Source of the DNA: Cognatilysobacter terrigena
Lineage (GTDB): Bacteria; Pseudomonadota; Gammaproteobacteria; Xanthomonadales; Xanthomonadaceae
NCBI RefSeq assembly: GCF_004361065.1
Contig: NZ_SELT01000008.1
Coordinates: forward strand, 1-64,000
Direction: 5' to 3'
DNA: 64,000 nt
The notes under the pieces were generated by a model. That model saw only the letters and a program-made list of their open reading frames with translations, made no database searches and was not told the DNA's origin. A program made the translations under genes and the position numbers. Of this stretch, positions 8,419 to 18,070 are shown piece by piece (the stretch's first letter is position 1; every line of letters begins with the position of its first letter).

Positions 8419-9136
8419 TCGCCCCGTCGCGCGCATCGCGCTGGCGACATTCGTTCTTCTCTCGGTGACCGCATGCGGCCGCGACCGCGGACCGAGTGCG
8501 TCGGACGCTGCCGTGCCGCCCGTCGCCAGCGACGATGCACCCGCCGGCACGTTGCCGACGCCCGCTGCGACGCCCGGCACCGCGGTCACCGGCATGCCGA
8601 CGCAGCCCCCGCCGCCGCCCGCGGCTGACGCGATCGCGGAGGCGATGGACGCCGCGCCACCCGTCGACGCAAGCGCCACTGCGCCGACCGATGCCGCCAC
8701 CGACCCCAGTGCCCTGCCTGCGCCGGTGGATGAGACCGCGACCGCTGACGCCACGGCACCCAACGTGCCACCTTCCACCACGTCAGCTGCACCCGCGACG
8801 GCCGTCGTGACCACGGCCGATACGAACGCCGCTGCAGGCGTCATCAATCAGTACATGGCCGCGCTGACGGCCAACGCGCCTGCGCGCGCGCAAACCCTGT
8901 GGGCGACCACGCCGAACGATTCGACCGTGCTGCAGCTCGCGCGCGGCGGCGCCTTTAATGTGGATATCGGTGCGCCGTCGCCCGATGCCGCCGGGCATGT
9001 GACCGTGCCCGTGGACGTGCGAGGCAAGGCCGACGACGGCGGCGATCGCCAGGTGCAAGCCGTCTACACGCTGCAGCGCACGGCGACCGGCACCTGGCGC
9101 ATCTACAACGCGACGACGCGCGACGCAGCGCCCTGA
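8387..9136 (+). CDS. Ala/Pro/Thr-rich lipoprotein with a C-terminal NTF2-like domain
   Basis: Unknown function, 249 residues from ATG 8387, which gives a lipoprotein signal ending LLSVTAC. An ATG 12 codons earlier is possible; the chosen start already overlaps the DUF1439 gene by 32 bases. After the cysteine come about 120 residues very rich in Ala, Pro, Thr and Asp (including six prolines in a row), a likely extended spacer across periplasm or peptidoglycan. The last 100 residues form a folded domain (INQYMAALTANAPARAQ to TWRIYNATTRDAA) related to the 7263 gene product. The domain has no obvious catalytic residues. A role tied to its lipoprotein neighbours is inferred from position alone. 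Confidence 0.75.
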   Translation: MARWWSSSASDRPVARIALATFVLLSVTACGRDRGPSASDAAVPPVASDDAPAGTLPTPAATPGTAVTGMPTQPPPPPAADAIAEAMDAAPPVDASATAPTDAATDPSALPAPVDETATADATAPNVPPSTTSAAPATAVVTTADTNAAAGVINQYMAALTANAPARAQTLWATTPNDSTVLQLARGGAFNVDIGAPSPDAAGHVTVPVDVRGKADDGGDRQVQAVYTLQRTATGTWRIYNATTRDAAP

Positions 9137-9144
9137 TCGCGACG

Positions 9145-9588
9145 ATGTCGTCCATTCCCACGTTCGTGCTCGACACGAACGCGTGGCTCGATCTGCTCGT
9201 CTTCGGTGATCCCGCGTTTGCGGGGTTCGTCGAACGGGTGCGCTCTAGACAGGCCCGCATCGCGATCGACGACCGCGCATTGGGCGAACTCGCACGCGTC
9301 CTCCGTTACGACGCGCTGCGGCTGGACAACGAGACGATCGCCCAGCGCCTGCAGACGGCTCGCGACCTGGCCACGCCGGTCCAGGTGCCTGCGATGCGCC
9401 TCCCGCGCTGCCGGGATCCCGACGACCAGATGTTCCTCGAGATCGCCGTCGCCGCGCATGCGAACGCATTGCTGACGCGCGACGCCGAACTGCTGCGCAT
9501 GGCGCGCCGTATGCAGCGCGACTATGGCTTCGCGATCGTCGCGCCCACGGCGTGGCGCGACGTCGTCGGTCAGATGTCGAAGCGGTAG
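9145..9588 (+). CDS. PIN domain protein, putative toxin-type ribonuclease
   Basis: A 147-residue PIN-like nuclease of the group annotated as putative toxin-antitoxin system toxin component, PIN family. The acidic metal-binding set is visible: Asp10 in VLDTN, Glu48 in ALGELARVL, Asp94 in CRDPDDQMFLEIA and Asp113 in LLTRDAELL. It would cleave RNA with Mg2+ or Mn2+. No antitoxin gene (a small DNA-binding protein) precedes it; upstream is a lipoprotein gene eight bases away. It may be an orphan toxin or a housekeeping nuclease. Its 3' end overlaps the convergent DUF5916 gene by 19 bases. Confidence 0.85.
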   Translation: MSSIPTFVLDTNAWLDLLVFGDPAFAGFVERVRSRQARIAIDDRALGELARVLRYDALRLDNETIAQRLQTARDLATPVQVPAMRLPRCRDPDDQMFLEIAVAAHANALLTRDAELLRMARRMQRDYGFAIVAPTAWRDVVGQMSKR

Positions 9589-11852
9589 GCGAGCTTGACC
9601 AGCAGCTGCTCGCTGTCGCGCAGGTCGAAGGCATCACGCAGGCGGCCCGCGGCGTCGACGTCGCCCAATGCGGGTTCTTCGAACAGGCCGCCGCCGCGCA
9701 CGTAGGCGATGTACAGGTTCGACAGCGGCGCGAGCTCGTAGCGGTAGCGCACCTGGAAGCCCATGTTGCTGAGCCCGAAGGGCTGGTGGCGCGACGCGAC
9801 CGGAATCGGCGTGCCGTCCGCCGCGAGGTCGTACGACTGCGGGGCGCGCGCGTCCAGGCCGATCGCCTCGAGCCGCACACGCAATTCCTGCTTGTTGTCG
9901 ATCAGCCACGTCACGCCCGCCGCGAGGAACACCTGGTTAACGCGATACGTCGCAAGCGACGAAACACCATCGACGCCGGGGTGCCAGAGCAGCAGACCCG
10001 GATCGTGCTTGACCTCGACCGCGAGACCAACATTCGCGTTGTCGCTGATGTAGTACGTGGGTTCGACATCGAGCGAAATCGAGCCGTGGTTCCAGCCGCC
10101 GAGGCTTTCGGCCGCATAGCGCGAATTCCAGTAGAAGCCCCACGGACCGCGACGCGGAATGCCGCGCTCGTAGAACAGATAAAGCTTCGACGGCATGCGG
10201 ACGATGCCGTGGCCGCGCGTCACGAGGTCGTCGTGGCCGGGCGTGAAACTCGCGACCTCGAAGAACTCGTTGCCGCCGTCGCGCATGTCGCTGGTGCGAT
10301 TGACCGACCATGCGTCCGCGATCTTGACGCCGTCGTCGTTCGCGCGGTGCGACACGGCGGCGCGCCACTGGTGGCTCGCGTACGACGACTCCTTCGGCAG
10401 GTCGGTGAACCGCCGCGAGATCTCGTAGCGCCCGTAGTTGAAGTTGTTGCGCTCGAGATAGCCAAAGTCGTTGAGCTGAAGGTGGTCGCCGAGATGCAGC
10501 AGGTAGAGCTGCTGACGCCAGCCCTTGCCGAGGTCCTGGTCGAACTTGATCTGCGCGCCGCTGTCGCGAATGGAACGCCCCGCCTGGTCGACGTCCGATC
10601 CGACCACCGTCGTGCGCACCGAGAGCGCGCCCGTCGGCGTCCAGCGATGGTCGAACTCCGCGACGTTCGCGACACGGTCGAGGAACGGTCGGTCGACGCG
10701 CGTCACCATCGCGCCGAAGCCCTGCGTCTGGAGATCCTTGGTTGCACGCACGGCGTAGAAGTCGCGTCCGACGTCATCGGCTTCCGTCGCCGCGAACACG
10801 CCGTAATTGATGCCGGCTGCGCTGCCGTTGAGTTTCACCGCCGCGGTCACGTCGCCCGCGCCGAGACCGTCGTCGCGCGTGCCGCCGACGCGTCGCGTGT
10901 ACAGCAGCCGGTTCGCATTGTTGAGCGAGCCGAACGCGACATCGAAAAAGCTCTGGTTCTCGGTGAAGAACGGGCGCTTGTCGCTGAAGAAAGTTTCGAT
11001 CGCGCTGAAGTTCACGACCAGCTGGTCGCTTTCGACCTGCCCGAAGTCCGGATTCAGCGTTGCCGACAGCTGGAACTTGCCGCTGGGCTTCCAGAAGATG
11101 TCGGCACCGGTGTCGAAATTCGCCTTGTGCGCGACGTTGTCGTACACGCCGACGACGTACGGCGTGATCGCCAGCAGCGACTGGCTGTACTTCGGCACGT
11201 CGACCTTCTCGAACACCGAAAGGAAACGCGGTTCGCTGAAGCTCACCGCCGGCCAGGTCGCGCGCTCGCCGGTCGAGCCGATCACGCGATCGAGCACGAT
11301 GCCGATGCGGCGCGTGGTCCCCGGCGCATCGCGCATCGTCGCCGTGTACCACGGGATCAGCATCTCCGCCGACCAGCCTTCCGCATCCTCGCTGACGGCG
11401 TGGCGCCAGTTGCCGTCCCAGTCGGTGCTGAACTGGTTCTCGTTGGTGATGACGGCATCGATGATGCTGTCGGACAGCAGGATCGTGAAGTTGTAGCCGG
11501 TGCGGCCGTCGCCATCGAAATCGACGTAGAGGTTCACGCGATCGAACGGCCCGCCCTGGTCGCGTTGCGCGCGATCGCGACGACGCGGCACGCCAGCCGG
11601 CTGCGAGTTGTGGAACGCGATCGCGAGACCGTCGGGCGTCGCCTTGAACCAGGCTTCGGTCGGCAGCGGCGCCGGCGCGCGCGACAGCGGCTGCGTCAGT
11701 CGGAAGTCCGTGACGTGCTGCGCGTCGGCCCATTCGGTCGGGTCGATGTGGCCATCGACCTTGACCTCGGTCGCGGCTAACGCCAGCGACGGCAGCGTGC
11801 AGAAGACGACGAGCGCCAGCGCGGCGCGGAATACGGCGGACATGCGGGGCAT
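9570..11852 (-). CDS. DUF5916 family outer-membrane-type protein with an N-terminal carbohydrate-binding-like domain
   Basis: A large exported protein of 760 residues with a signal peptide ending ALA-A at about residue 27. Residues 30-220 look like a CBM9-like sugar-binding domain (VDGHIDPTEWADAQ, AWFKATPDGLAIAF, SAEMLIPW) and contain NLYVDFDGDGRTGY, a possible calcium loop. The rest alternates in the way of beta-barrel strands and ends YRFDI, with an aromatic residue near the C-terminus as in outer-membrane proteins. DUF5916 proteins are common in Xanthomonadaceae and Bacteroidetes; their function is not established. ATG 11852 is the first of two close ATGs; neither has a strong ribosome binding site. 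It lies downstream of the SET gene on the same strand. Confidence 0.82.
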   Translation of the reverse strand: MPRMSAVFRAALALVVFCTLPSLALAATEVKVDGHIDPTEWADAQHVTDFRLTQPLSRAPAPLPTEAWFKATPDGLAIAFHNSQPAGVPRRRDRAQRDQGGPFDRVNLYVDFDGDGRTGYNFTILLSDSIIDAVITNENQFSTDWDGNWRHAVSEDAEGWSAEMLIPWYTATMRDAPGTTRRIGIVLDRVIGSTGERATWPAVSFSEPRFLSVFEKVDVPKYSQSLLAITPYVVGVYDNVAHKANFDTGADIFWKPSGKFQLSATLNPDFGQVESDQLVVNFSAIETFFSDKRPFFTENQSFFDVAFGSLNNANRLLYTRRVGGTRDDGLGAGDVTAAVKLNGSAAGINYGVFAATEADDVGRDFYAVRATKDLQTQGFGAMVTRVDRPFLDRVANVAEFDHRWTPTGALSVRTTVVGSDVDQAGRSIRDSGAQIKFDQDLGKGWRQQLYLLHLGDHLQLNDFGYLERNNFNYGRYEISRRFTDLPKESSYASHQWRAAVSHRANDDGVKIADAWSVNRTSDMRDGGNEFFEVASFTPGHDDLVTRGHGIVRMPSKLYLFYERGIPRRGPWGFYWNSRYAAESLGGWNHGSISLDVEPTYYISDNANVGLAVEVKHDPGLLLWHPGVDGVSSLATYRVNQVFLAAGVTWLIDNKQELRVRLEAIGLDARAPQSYDLAADGTPIPVASRHQPFGLSNMGFQVRYRYELAPLSNLYIAYVRGGGLFEEPALGDVDAAGRLRDAFDLRDSEQLLVKLAYRFDI

Positions 11853-11891
11853 CCGGTGCGGCGCGCGATGGCCGAGAGGAGTCCGAAGACT

Positions 11892-11944
11892 AGTCGGCCG
11901 CCCGGAGGCGGCCGACTGTCATTGGTCATGGCGTCGCCATGACC
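11892..11944. repeat. Two tandem perfect hairpins in the SET/DUF5916 intergenic region
   Basis: The first hairpin is an 11-bp perfect stem (AGTCGGCCGCC / GGCGGCCGACT, loop CGGA, 11892-11917). The second is a 9-bp perfect stem (GGTCATGGC / GCCATGACC, loop GTC, 11924-11944). They lie just after the SET gene stop on the minus strand and before the DUF5916 start. No convincing T-tract follows on the minus strand, so these may act as a terminator, an mRNA-stability element or a dispersed palindromic repeat. Confidence 0.6.
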
Positions 11945-11964
11945 GGATGGAGTGTCGCGACGCG

Positions 11965-12558
11965 TTACGCGCGCTTGCGGGCGCCCGTGCCGCGGCCGCG
12001 GCCGGTCGTCGCGCGTGTGCCCTGCTTCGAAGCGGCCTTCGACCTGCTCTTCGGCGCGGCCTTGGGCTTCGGCTTCGGCTTCGGCGCCGGCTTGCGCTTG
12101 GGCTGCAGCATCGTACCGGTGCAGTTCTTCGACCCGCACAGGCAGGCCCAGATCTTCTTCATGCGCGCCGTGTGGGGCTCGCCGAGGGTGATGCCGTAGT
12201 TGTACGTCAGCTCCTCGCCCGCCTTGATCGCCTTCTTCGCTTCGATGAAGACGCGATCCTTCGTGCGGTCGCCGCCGTCCGCTTCCTCGATGATCGAGTC
12301 GCAGTTCGGCGAGCAGCTGTGGTTGATCCAGCGCGCGACGTTGCCCTTGCGGTTGCCGTCGATCACGTACTCGTCGTTGAGCGTGAACAGGAAGGTGTGA
12401 CCGGAGTCGGCCGAGCCCTCGTCACCGTTGTCGACGTCGTCGTGGGTGCGGCGCTGGCCCCGGTACTCGATGATGCGCTCGCCCTTGGCGATCGGCGCGG
12501 TTGCGAACACACCGGTTCCATGGATGGCGGAGCGGCGGGCGACGATCTTGCTGGGCAT
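11965..12558 (-). CDS. SET domain-containing protein-lysine N-methyltransferase with a basic Lys/Pro/Ala tail
   Basis: A 197-residue protein using S-adenosylmethionine to methylate lysine in proteins. SET motifs in order: HGTGVFATAPIAKGERI (13-29), RWINHSCSPNC (76-86), GEELTYNYG (114-122, with the catalytic tyrosine) and a post-SET cysteine cluster CLCGSKNC (139-146). The final 45 residues are nearly all Lys, Pro, Ala, Arg and Gly, as in histone H1-like tails, which suggests nucleic-acid binding or self-methylation (inference). ATG 12558 is chosen because the upstream extension lacks any SET similarity. SET proteins of this size occur in Xanthomonas and Chlamydia; bacterial substrates are mostly unknown. 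It is divergent from the suf operon. Confidence 0.87.
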   Translation of the reverse strand: MPSKIVARRSAIHGTGVFATAPIAKGERIIEYRGQRRTHDDVDNGDEGSADSGHTFLFTLNDEYVIDGNRKGNVARWINHSCSPNCDSIIEEADGGDRTKDRVFIEAKKAIKAGEELTYNYGITLGEPHTARMKKIWACLCGSKNCTGTMLQPKRKPAPKPKPKPKAAPKSRSKAASKQGTRATTGRGRGTGARKRA

Positions 12559-12674
12559 GCGGTGAGCCGACTGGAGGGGAGCCGCATTCTGCCGTGCCCG
12601 TCGCCTTTGGTCATCACGCACGGCATGCGCTGAACCGCGGGAGCCAGGTCGTGGCACGGCCGGGCGTTAAATCG

Positions 12675-12700
12675 TACAATTCCGGTACCGATTCGATACC
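12675..12700 (+). promoter_or_regulatory. Candidate suf promoter -10 box and Rrf2 operator
   Basis: TACAAT at 12675-12680 matches five of six bases of the sigma70 -10 box. Directly behind it, 12684-12700 is an inverted repeat GGTACCGA-T-TCGATACC with seven of eight pairs matching around one central base. It covers the expected transcription start, 21 bases before the regulator's ATG. The position and symmetry suit repression by the Rrf2 protein encoded next. No clear -35 box is seen. Confidence 0.6.
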
Positions 12701-12720
12701 GCCTGGACGAAGCCCCACGC

Positions 12721-13176
12721 ATGCTCCGGGTCACCAAGCTCACCGACTACGCGACCGTCGTGCTGACGGTTCTCGCCGCATCCCGTGGCGACGTGCTCAG
12801 CGCGACGGAAATCGCCGAGCGGGCTGGACTGGAAGCCACCACCGTCAGCAAGGTGCTGAAACCGCTCGCACAGGCCGCGCTGGTCGAAGGTTTCCGCGGC
12901 GCGCATGGCGGCTACCGCCTCGCCCGCCCGGCGCGCGACGTCTCGCTCATCGAGGTGATCGAGGCGATGGAGGGCCCGCTCGCGGTAACCGAGTGCAGCG
13001 TGCACGAAGGCCAGTGCGGCATCGAATCGTCCTGTGGGTTGCGACGCAACTGGCGGCGCATCAACGACGTGATCGCGCAATCGCTGCGCGGCATCACCCT
13101 GCAGGACATGCTCGAGCCGGAAGAAGACGCGGGCGCTTCGCGCCGTCGCATCGACCTCCGTCTCGCGAACGCCTGA
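12721..13176 (+). CDS. Rrf2 family regulator of SUF iron-sulfur assembly
   Basis: A 151-residue winged-helix DNA-binding protein of the IscR/Rrf2 family, in the subgroup that heads SUF operons. The HTH runs from about residue 25 to 58 ([21 protein letters not shown]) and the wing is at HGGYRLARP. Three cysteines, Cys92, Cys99 and Cys105 in [16 protein letters not shown], match the [2Fe-2S] ligands of IscR, so it probably senses cluster status. It starts seven bases before sufB and 21 bases after a strong inverted repeat, so autoregulation of the whole operon is likely. Fe-S sensing is family knowledge, not seen directly. Confidence 0.92.
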   Translation: MLRVTKLTDYATVVLTVLAASRGDVLSATEIAERAGLEATTVSKVLKPLAQAALVEGFRGAHGGYRLARPARDVSLIEVIEAMEGPLAVTECSVHEGQCGIESSCGLRRNWRRINDVIAQSLRGITLQDMLEPEEDAGASRRRIDLRLANA

Positions 13177-13183
13177 GGACCGC

Positions 13184-14632
<1,449 letters not shown>

Positions 14633-14645
14633 GAGAGCGCGCCTG

Positions 14646-14730
14646 GCGAATGCCAACAGGGCATTCGCTGCGGTCGCGAACGCCCGGGCAGGACGCCCGG
14701 GCCGGGGCAACCCGAAGCGACGAACGTCGC
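14646..14730 (+). repeat. Three-hairpin intergenic element between sufB and sufC
   Basis: Three perfect inverted repeats follow one another: GCGAATGCC-AACAG-GGCATTCGC (14646-14668), GCCCGGGC-AGGAC-GCCCGGGC (14682-14702) and GCGAC-GAAC-GTCGC (14717-14730). None is followed by a T-run, so full termination is unlikely. Downstream, GCCATGGACGGC adds a further imperfect palindrome before sufC. It may be a dispersed repeat inserted in the operon, or an element that changes the SufB:SufC ratio by RNA processing or attenuation. Confidence 0.7.
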
Positions 14731-14772
14731 GCCATGGACGGCCACGAAGATCATTGGGAAGCGAATCGAACA

Positions 14773-15537
<765 letters not shown>

Positions 15538-15538
15538 C

Positions 15539-16831
15539 ATGAGCGCCCTGCTCGACTCCCTCACCGCCGCGTTCGACACGCTGCCGCTGCGCGAAGCCGG
15601 CGGGCTCGGCCCGGCGCGCCGCGAAGCGCTCGATGCACTGCGTCGCGACGGCCTGCCCGGCCCGCGTGTCGAAGCCTGGAAGTACACCAGCCTGCGACCG
15701 CTCGAACGCCGCACGTTCGCGGCGGCCAACGAAGGGCTGGCGTTCGATGCCGCATGGGTCGCGTCGATCCCGTCGCCGCGCATCGCGTTCGTCAACGGTC
15801 GATTCGCGGCGGAGCTCAGCGATCTGTCGACGCTCGGCGCCGGCGTCACGGTCGAGCCACTTTCCGCCGTGCTTGCACGCGGTGACTCGCGCGAATGCAA
15901 CATCCTCGCGCGCCGCTTCGATCGCGCGGACGAGCCGTTCGCGCGCCTCAACGCTGCGCTCGCCGTCGATGGCGCGGCCGTGCATGTCGATGCCGGGGTC
16001 CACGCGACGCGCGCGCTGCACGTCGTCGCCATCGGCGCGCCGATGGGGAGTGACGTCGCCTCGCACCTGCGTCACCTCTTCGACCTGCGCGAAGGTGCGC
16101 GTCTCGAGGTCGTCGAGCACGTGATCGCCTCGGCGCCGCACGCGAACCTCACGACTTCGGTCGCCCACGCGCACCTGAAGCCCGATGCGCACCTCGTGCA
16201 TGCACGGCTGCAGGACGATGCCGAAGGCGCGCAGTTGTTCGCGCGGACGGATGCCGTGCTCGCGCGCGACGCCATCTATCGCCGCCTCGACCTCGAGCTC
16301 GGTGCCGGTCTGTCGCGCCATGAACTCAACGTCGCGCTGCATGGCGACCGCGCCTGCGCGAACGCGAACGGCGTGCTGCTCGGCAGCGGGCGACGCCACC
16401 TGGACACGCGCCTTGGTCTCGACCACGTCGGCCGCGACGGTCGCTGCGACCTCGTCTGGCGCGGCCTCGCGTCGGGCCGCGCGCGGGTGGCGTTCCACGG
16501 CGGCATCGAGATCCGCGAAGGCGCAGACGGCACGCAGGCCGCGCTATCGAACAAGAACCTGCTGCTGTCCGACGCCGCGGAAATCGATTCGCAGCCCGTG
16601 CTCGTCATCCATGCGGACGAAGTGCAGGCCGCGCACGGCGCCACCGTCGGCCAGCTCGACCCGACGTCGCTCTTCTACCTACGTTCGCGCGGCATCCCGG
16701 CGAACGAGGCACGCGCGATGCTGACGGCCGCGTTCTGCCGCGAAACGCTCGCGGTGCTCGACGACGGTGCGACCCGCGACCTGCTCGCCGCGCGTCTCGA
16801 TGCGGCGCTCGCCCGCATGGAGACGCCATGA
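15539..16831 (+). CDS. sufD: SufD, Fe-S assembly scaffold subunit
   Basis: Partner of SufB in the scaffold, needed for iron entry. The 430-residue protein has the SufD arrangement: a variable N-terminal helical part (EAWKYTSLRPLERR) and a C-terminal beta-helix with SNKNLLLSDAAEIDSQPVL, HGATVGQLDPTSLFYLRSRGI and a final helix LTAAFCRETL. The histidine in ADEVQAAHGATVGQ is the conserved SufD residue implicated in iron handling. It begins one base after the sufC stop and its stop overlaps the sufS start by four bases (ATGA), a sign of tight co-translation. Confidence 0.95.
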   Translation: MSALLDSLTAAFDTLPLREAGGLGPARREALDALRRDGLPGPRVEAWKYTSLRPLERRTFAAANEGLAFDAAWVASIPSPRIAFVNGRFAAELSDLSTLGAGVTVEPLSAVLARGDSRECNILARRFDRADEPFARLNAALAVDGAAVHVDAGVHATRALHVVAIGAPMGSDVASHLRHLFDLREGARLEVVEHVIASAPHANLTTSVAHAHLKPDAHLVHARLQDDAEGAQLFARTDAVLARDAIYRRLDLELGAGLSRHELNVALHGDRACANANGVLLGSGRRHLDTRLGLDHVGRDGRCDLVWRGLASGRARVAFHGGIEIREGADGTQAALSNKNLLLSDAAEIDSQPVLVIHADEVQAAHGATVGQLDPTSLFYLRSRGIPANEARAMLTAAFCRETLAVLDDGATRDLLAARLDAALARMETP

Positions 16832-18066
16832 ACGCTTCGGTGGCGCCGATGACGATCGACTGGGCGCAGGTCCGCGCGGACTTCCCGCTGCTCACGCGCG
16901 ACGTGCATGGCAAGCCGCTGGTGTATCTCGACTCCGCGAACACCTCGCAGAAGCCCGTGCAGGTGATCGACGCGGTCGATACGTTCTACCGTCGCCACAA
17001 CGCCAACGTCAGTCGCGCCGTGCACGCGCTCGGCTCGGAAGCGACCGAGGCCTACGAAGGCGCACGGCGCAAGCTCGCGACCTTCCTCAACGTCCGCGCC
17101 GACGAACTCGTGCTGTGTAGTGGCACCACGTTCGCGATCAACCTCGTCGCCTACAGCTGGGCGCTGCCGCGACTGAAGGCCGGGGACGCCATCGTGCTCA
17201 CGCGCATGGAGCACCACGCCAACATCGTGCCGTGGCAGATCGTCGCCCAGCGCACCGGCGCGGTGATCAAGGTCGCCGAGATCGACGAGCGCGGCCAGCT
17301 GGACCTCGACGCGCTGTATACGCTGCTCACACCCGAAGTGAAGCTGCTCGGCCTGACGCATGTCTCCAACGTGCTCGGCACCGTGAATCCTGTTCGCGAG
17401 ATCTGCCGCGAGGCGCACCGCCGCGGCATCGTCACCGTCGTCGACGGCTCGCAGGCCGCACCGCACCGCGCGCTCGACATCGCGTCGATCGGTTGCGATT
17501 TCTACGCCATCACCGGCCATAAGATGGTCGGCCCGACCGGCACCGGCGCACTGTGGGGCAAGCGCGAGCACCTACCCGCGATGCCGCCCTTCCTCGGCGG
17601 CGGCGAGATGATCCGCGAGGTGCGCTTCGAAGGCACCGTCTACAACGACGCGCCGCATCGTTTCGAGGCGGGCACGCCGAACATTGCCGGCTTCGTCGGG
17701 CTGGGCGCGGCGGTCGATTACCTGTCGACGATCGGAATGGCCGCGATCGAGGCGCGCGAGAAGGAATTGCTCGCCCATGCGACCGAAGCGTTGTCGCAGG
17801 TCGACGGTCTGCGCATCTTCGGGCAGGCGCGCGAGAAGGCCGCGGTGATCAGCTTTCTCGTCGAAGGCGCCCATGCGCACGACCTCGCGACGCTACTCGA
17901 CCTCGAAGGCGTCGCCGTCCGGTCGGGCCACCACTGCGCGCATCCGCTGATGCACCATTTCGGCGTACCGGCGACCTGCCGCGCGTCGTTCGCGTTCTAC
18001 AACACGCACGACGAGATCGACGCCTTCGTCGCCGCCCTCCAGAAAGTCCGCCGCCTTCTTGCCTGA
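16828..18066 (+). CDS. sufS: SufS, cysteine desulfurase
   Basis: PLP enzyme converting cysteine to alanine and passing persulfide sulfur to SufB. The 412 residues include the PLP lysine Lys232 in TGHKMVGPTGTG, His130 in RMEHHANIVPW that stacks on PLP, DGSQAAPH, and the catalytic Cys370 in RSGHHCAHP, which is the group II (SufS) form. It overlaps sufD by four bases. SufS usually needs SufE or SufU to accept sulfur; neither gene is in this window, so the acceptor must be encoded elsewhere. Confidence 0.96.
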   Translation: MNASVAPMTIDWAQVRADFPLLTRDVHGKPLVYLDSANTSQKPVQVIDAVDTFYRRHNANVSRAVHALGSEATEAYEGARRKLATFLNVRADELVLCSGTTFAINLVAYSWALPRLKAGDAIVLTRMEHHANIVPWQIVAQRTGAVIKVAEIDERGQLDLDALYTLLTPEVKLLGLTHVSNVLGTVNPVREICREAHRRGIVTVVDGSQAAPHRALDIASIGCDFYAITGHKMVGPTGTGALWGKREHLPAMPPFLGGGEMIREVRFEGTVYNDAPHRFEAGTPNIAGFVGLGAAVDYLSTIGMAAIEAREKELLAHATEALSQVDGLRIFGQAREKAAVISFLVEGAHAHDLATLLDLEGVAVRSGHHCAHPLMHHFGVPATCRASFAFYNTHDEIDAFVAALQKVRRLLA

Positions 18067-18070
18067 TCCG

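Noticed and set aside
9145-9588. Annotation as a complete toxin-antitoxin system
   Set aside because: No antitoxin-like frame adjoins the PIN gene; only the toxin-type half is supported.
12640-12670. TGGCAC near the suf regulator as a sigma-54 -24 element
   Set aside because: No TTGC element at the required spacing follows.
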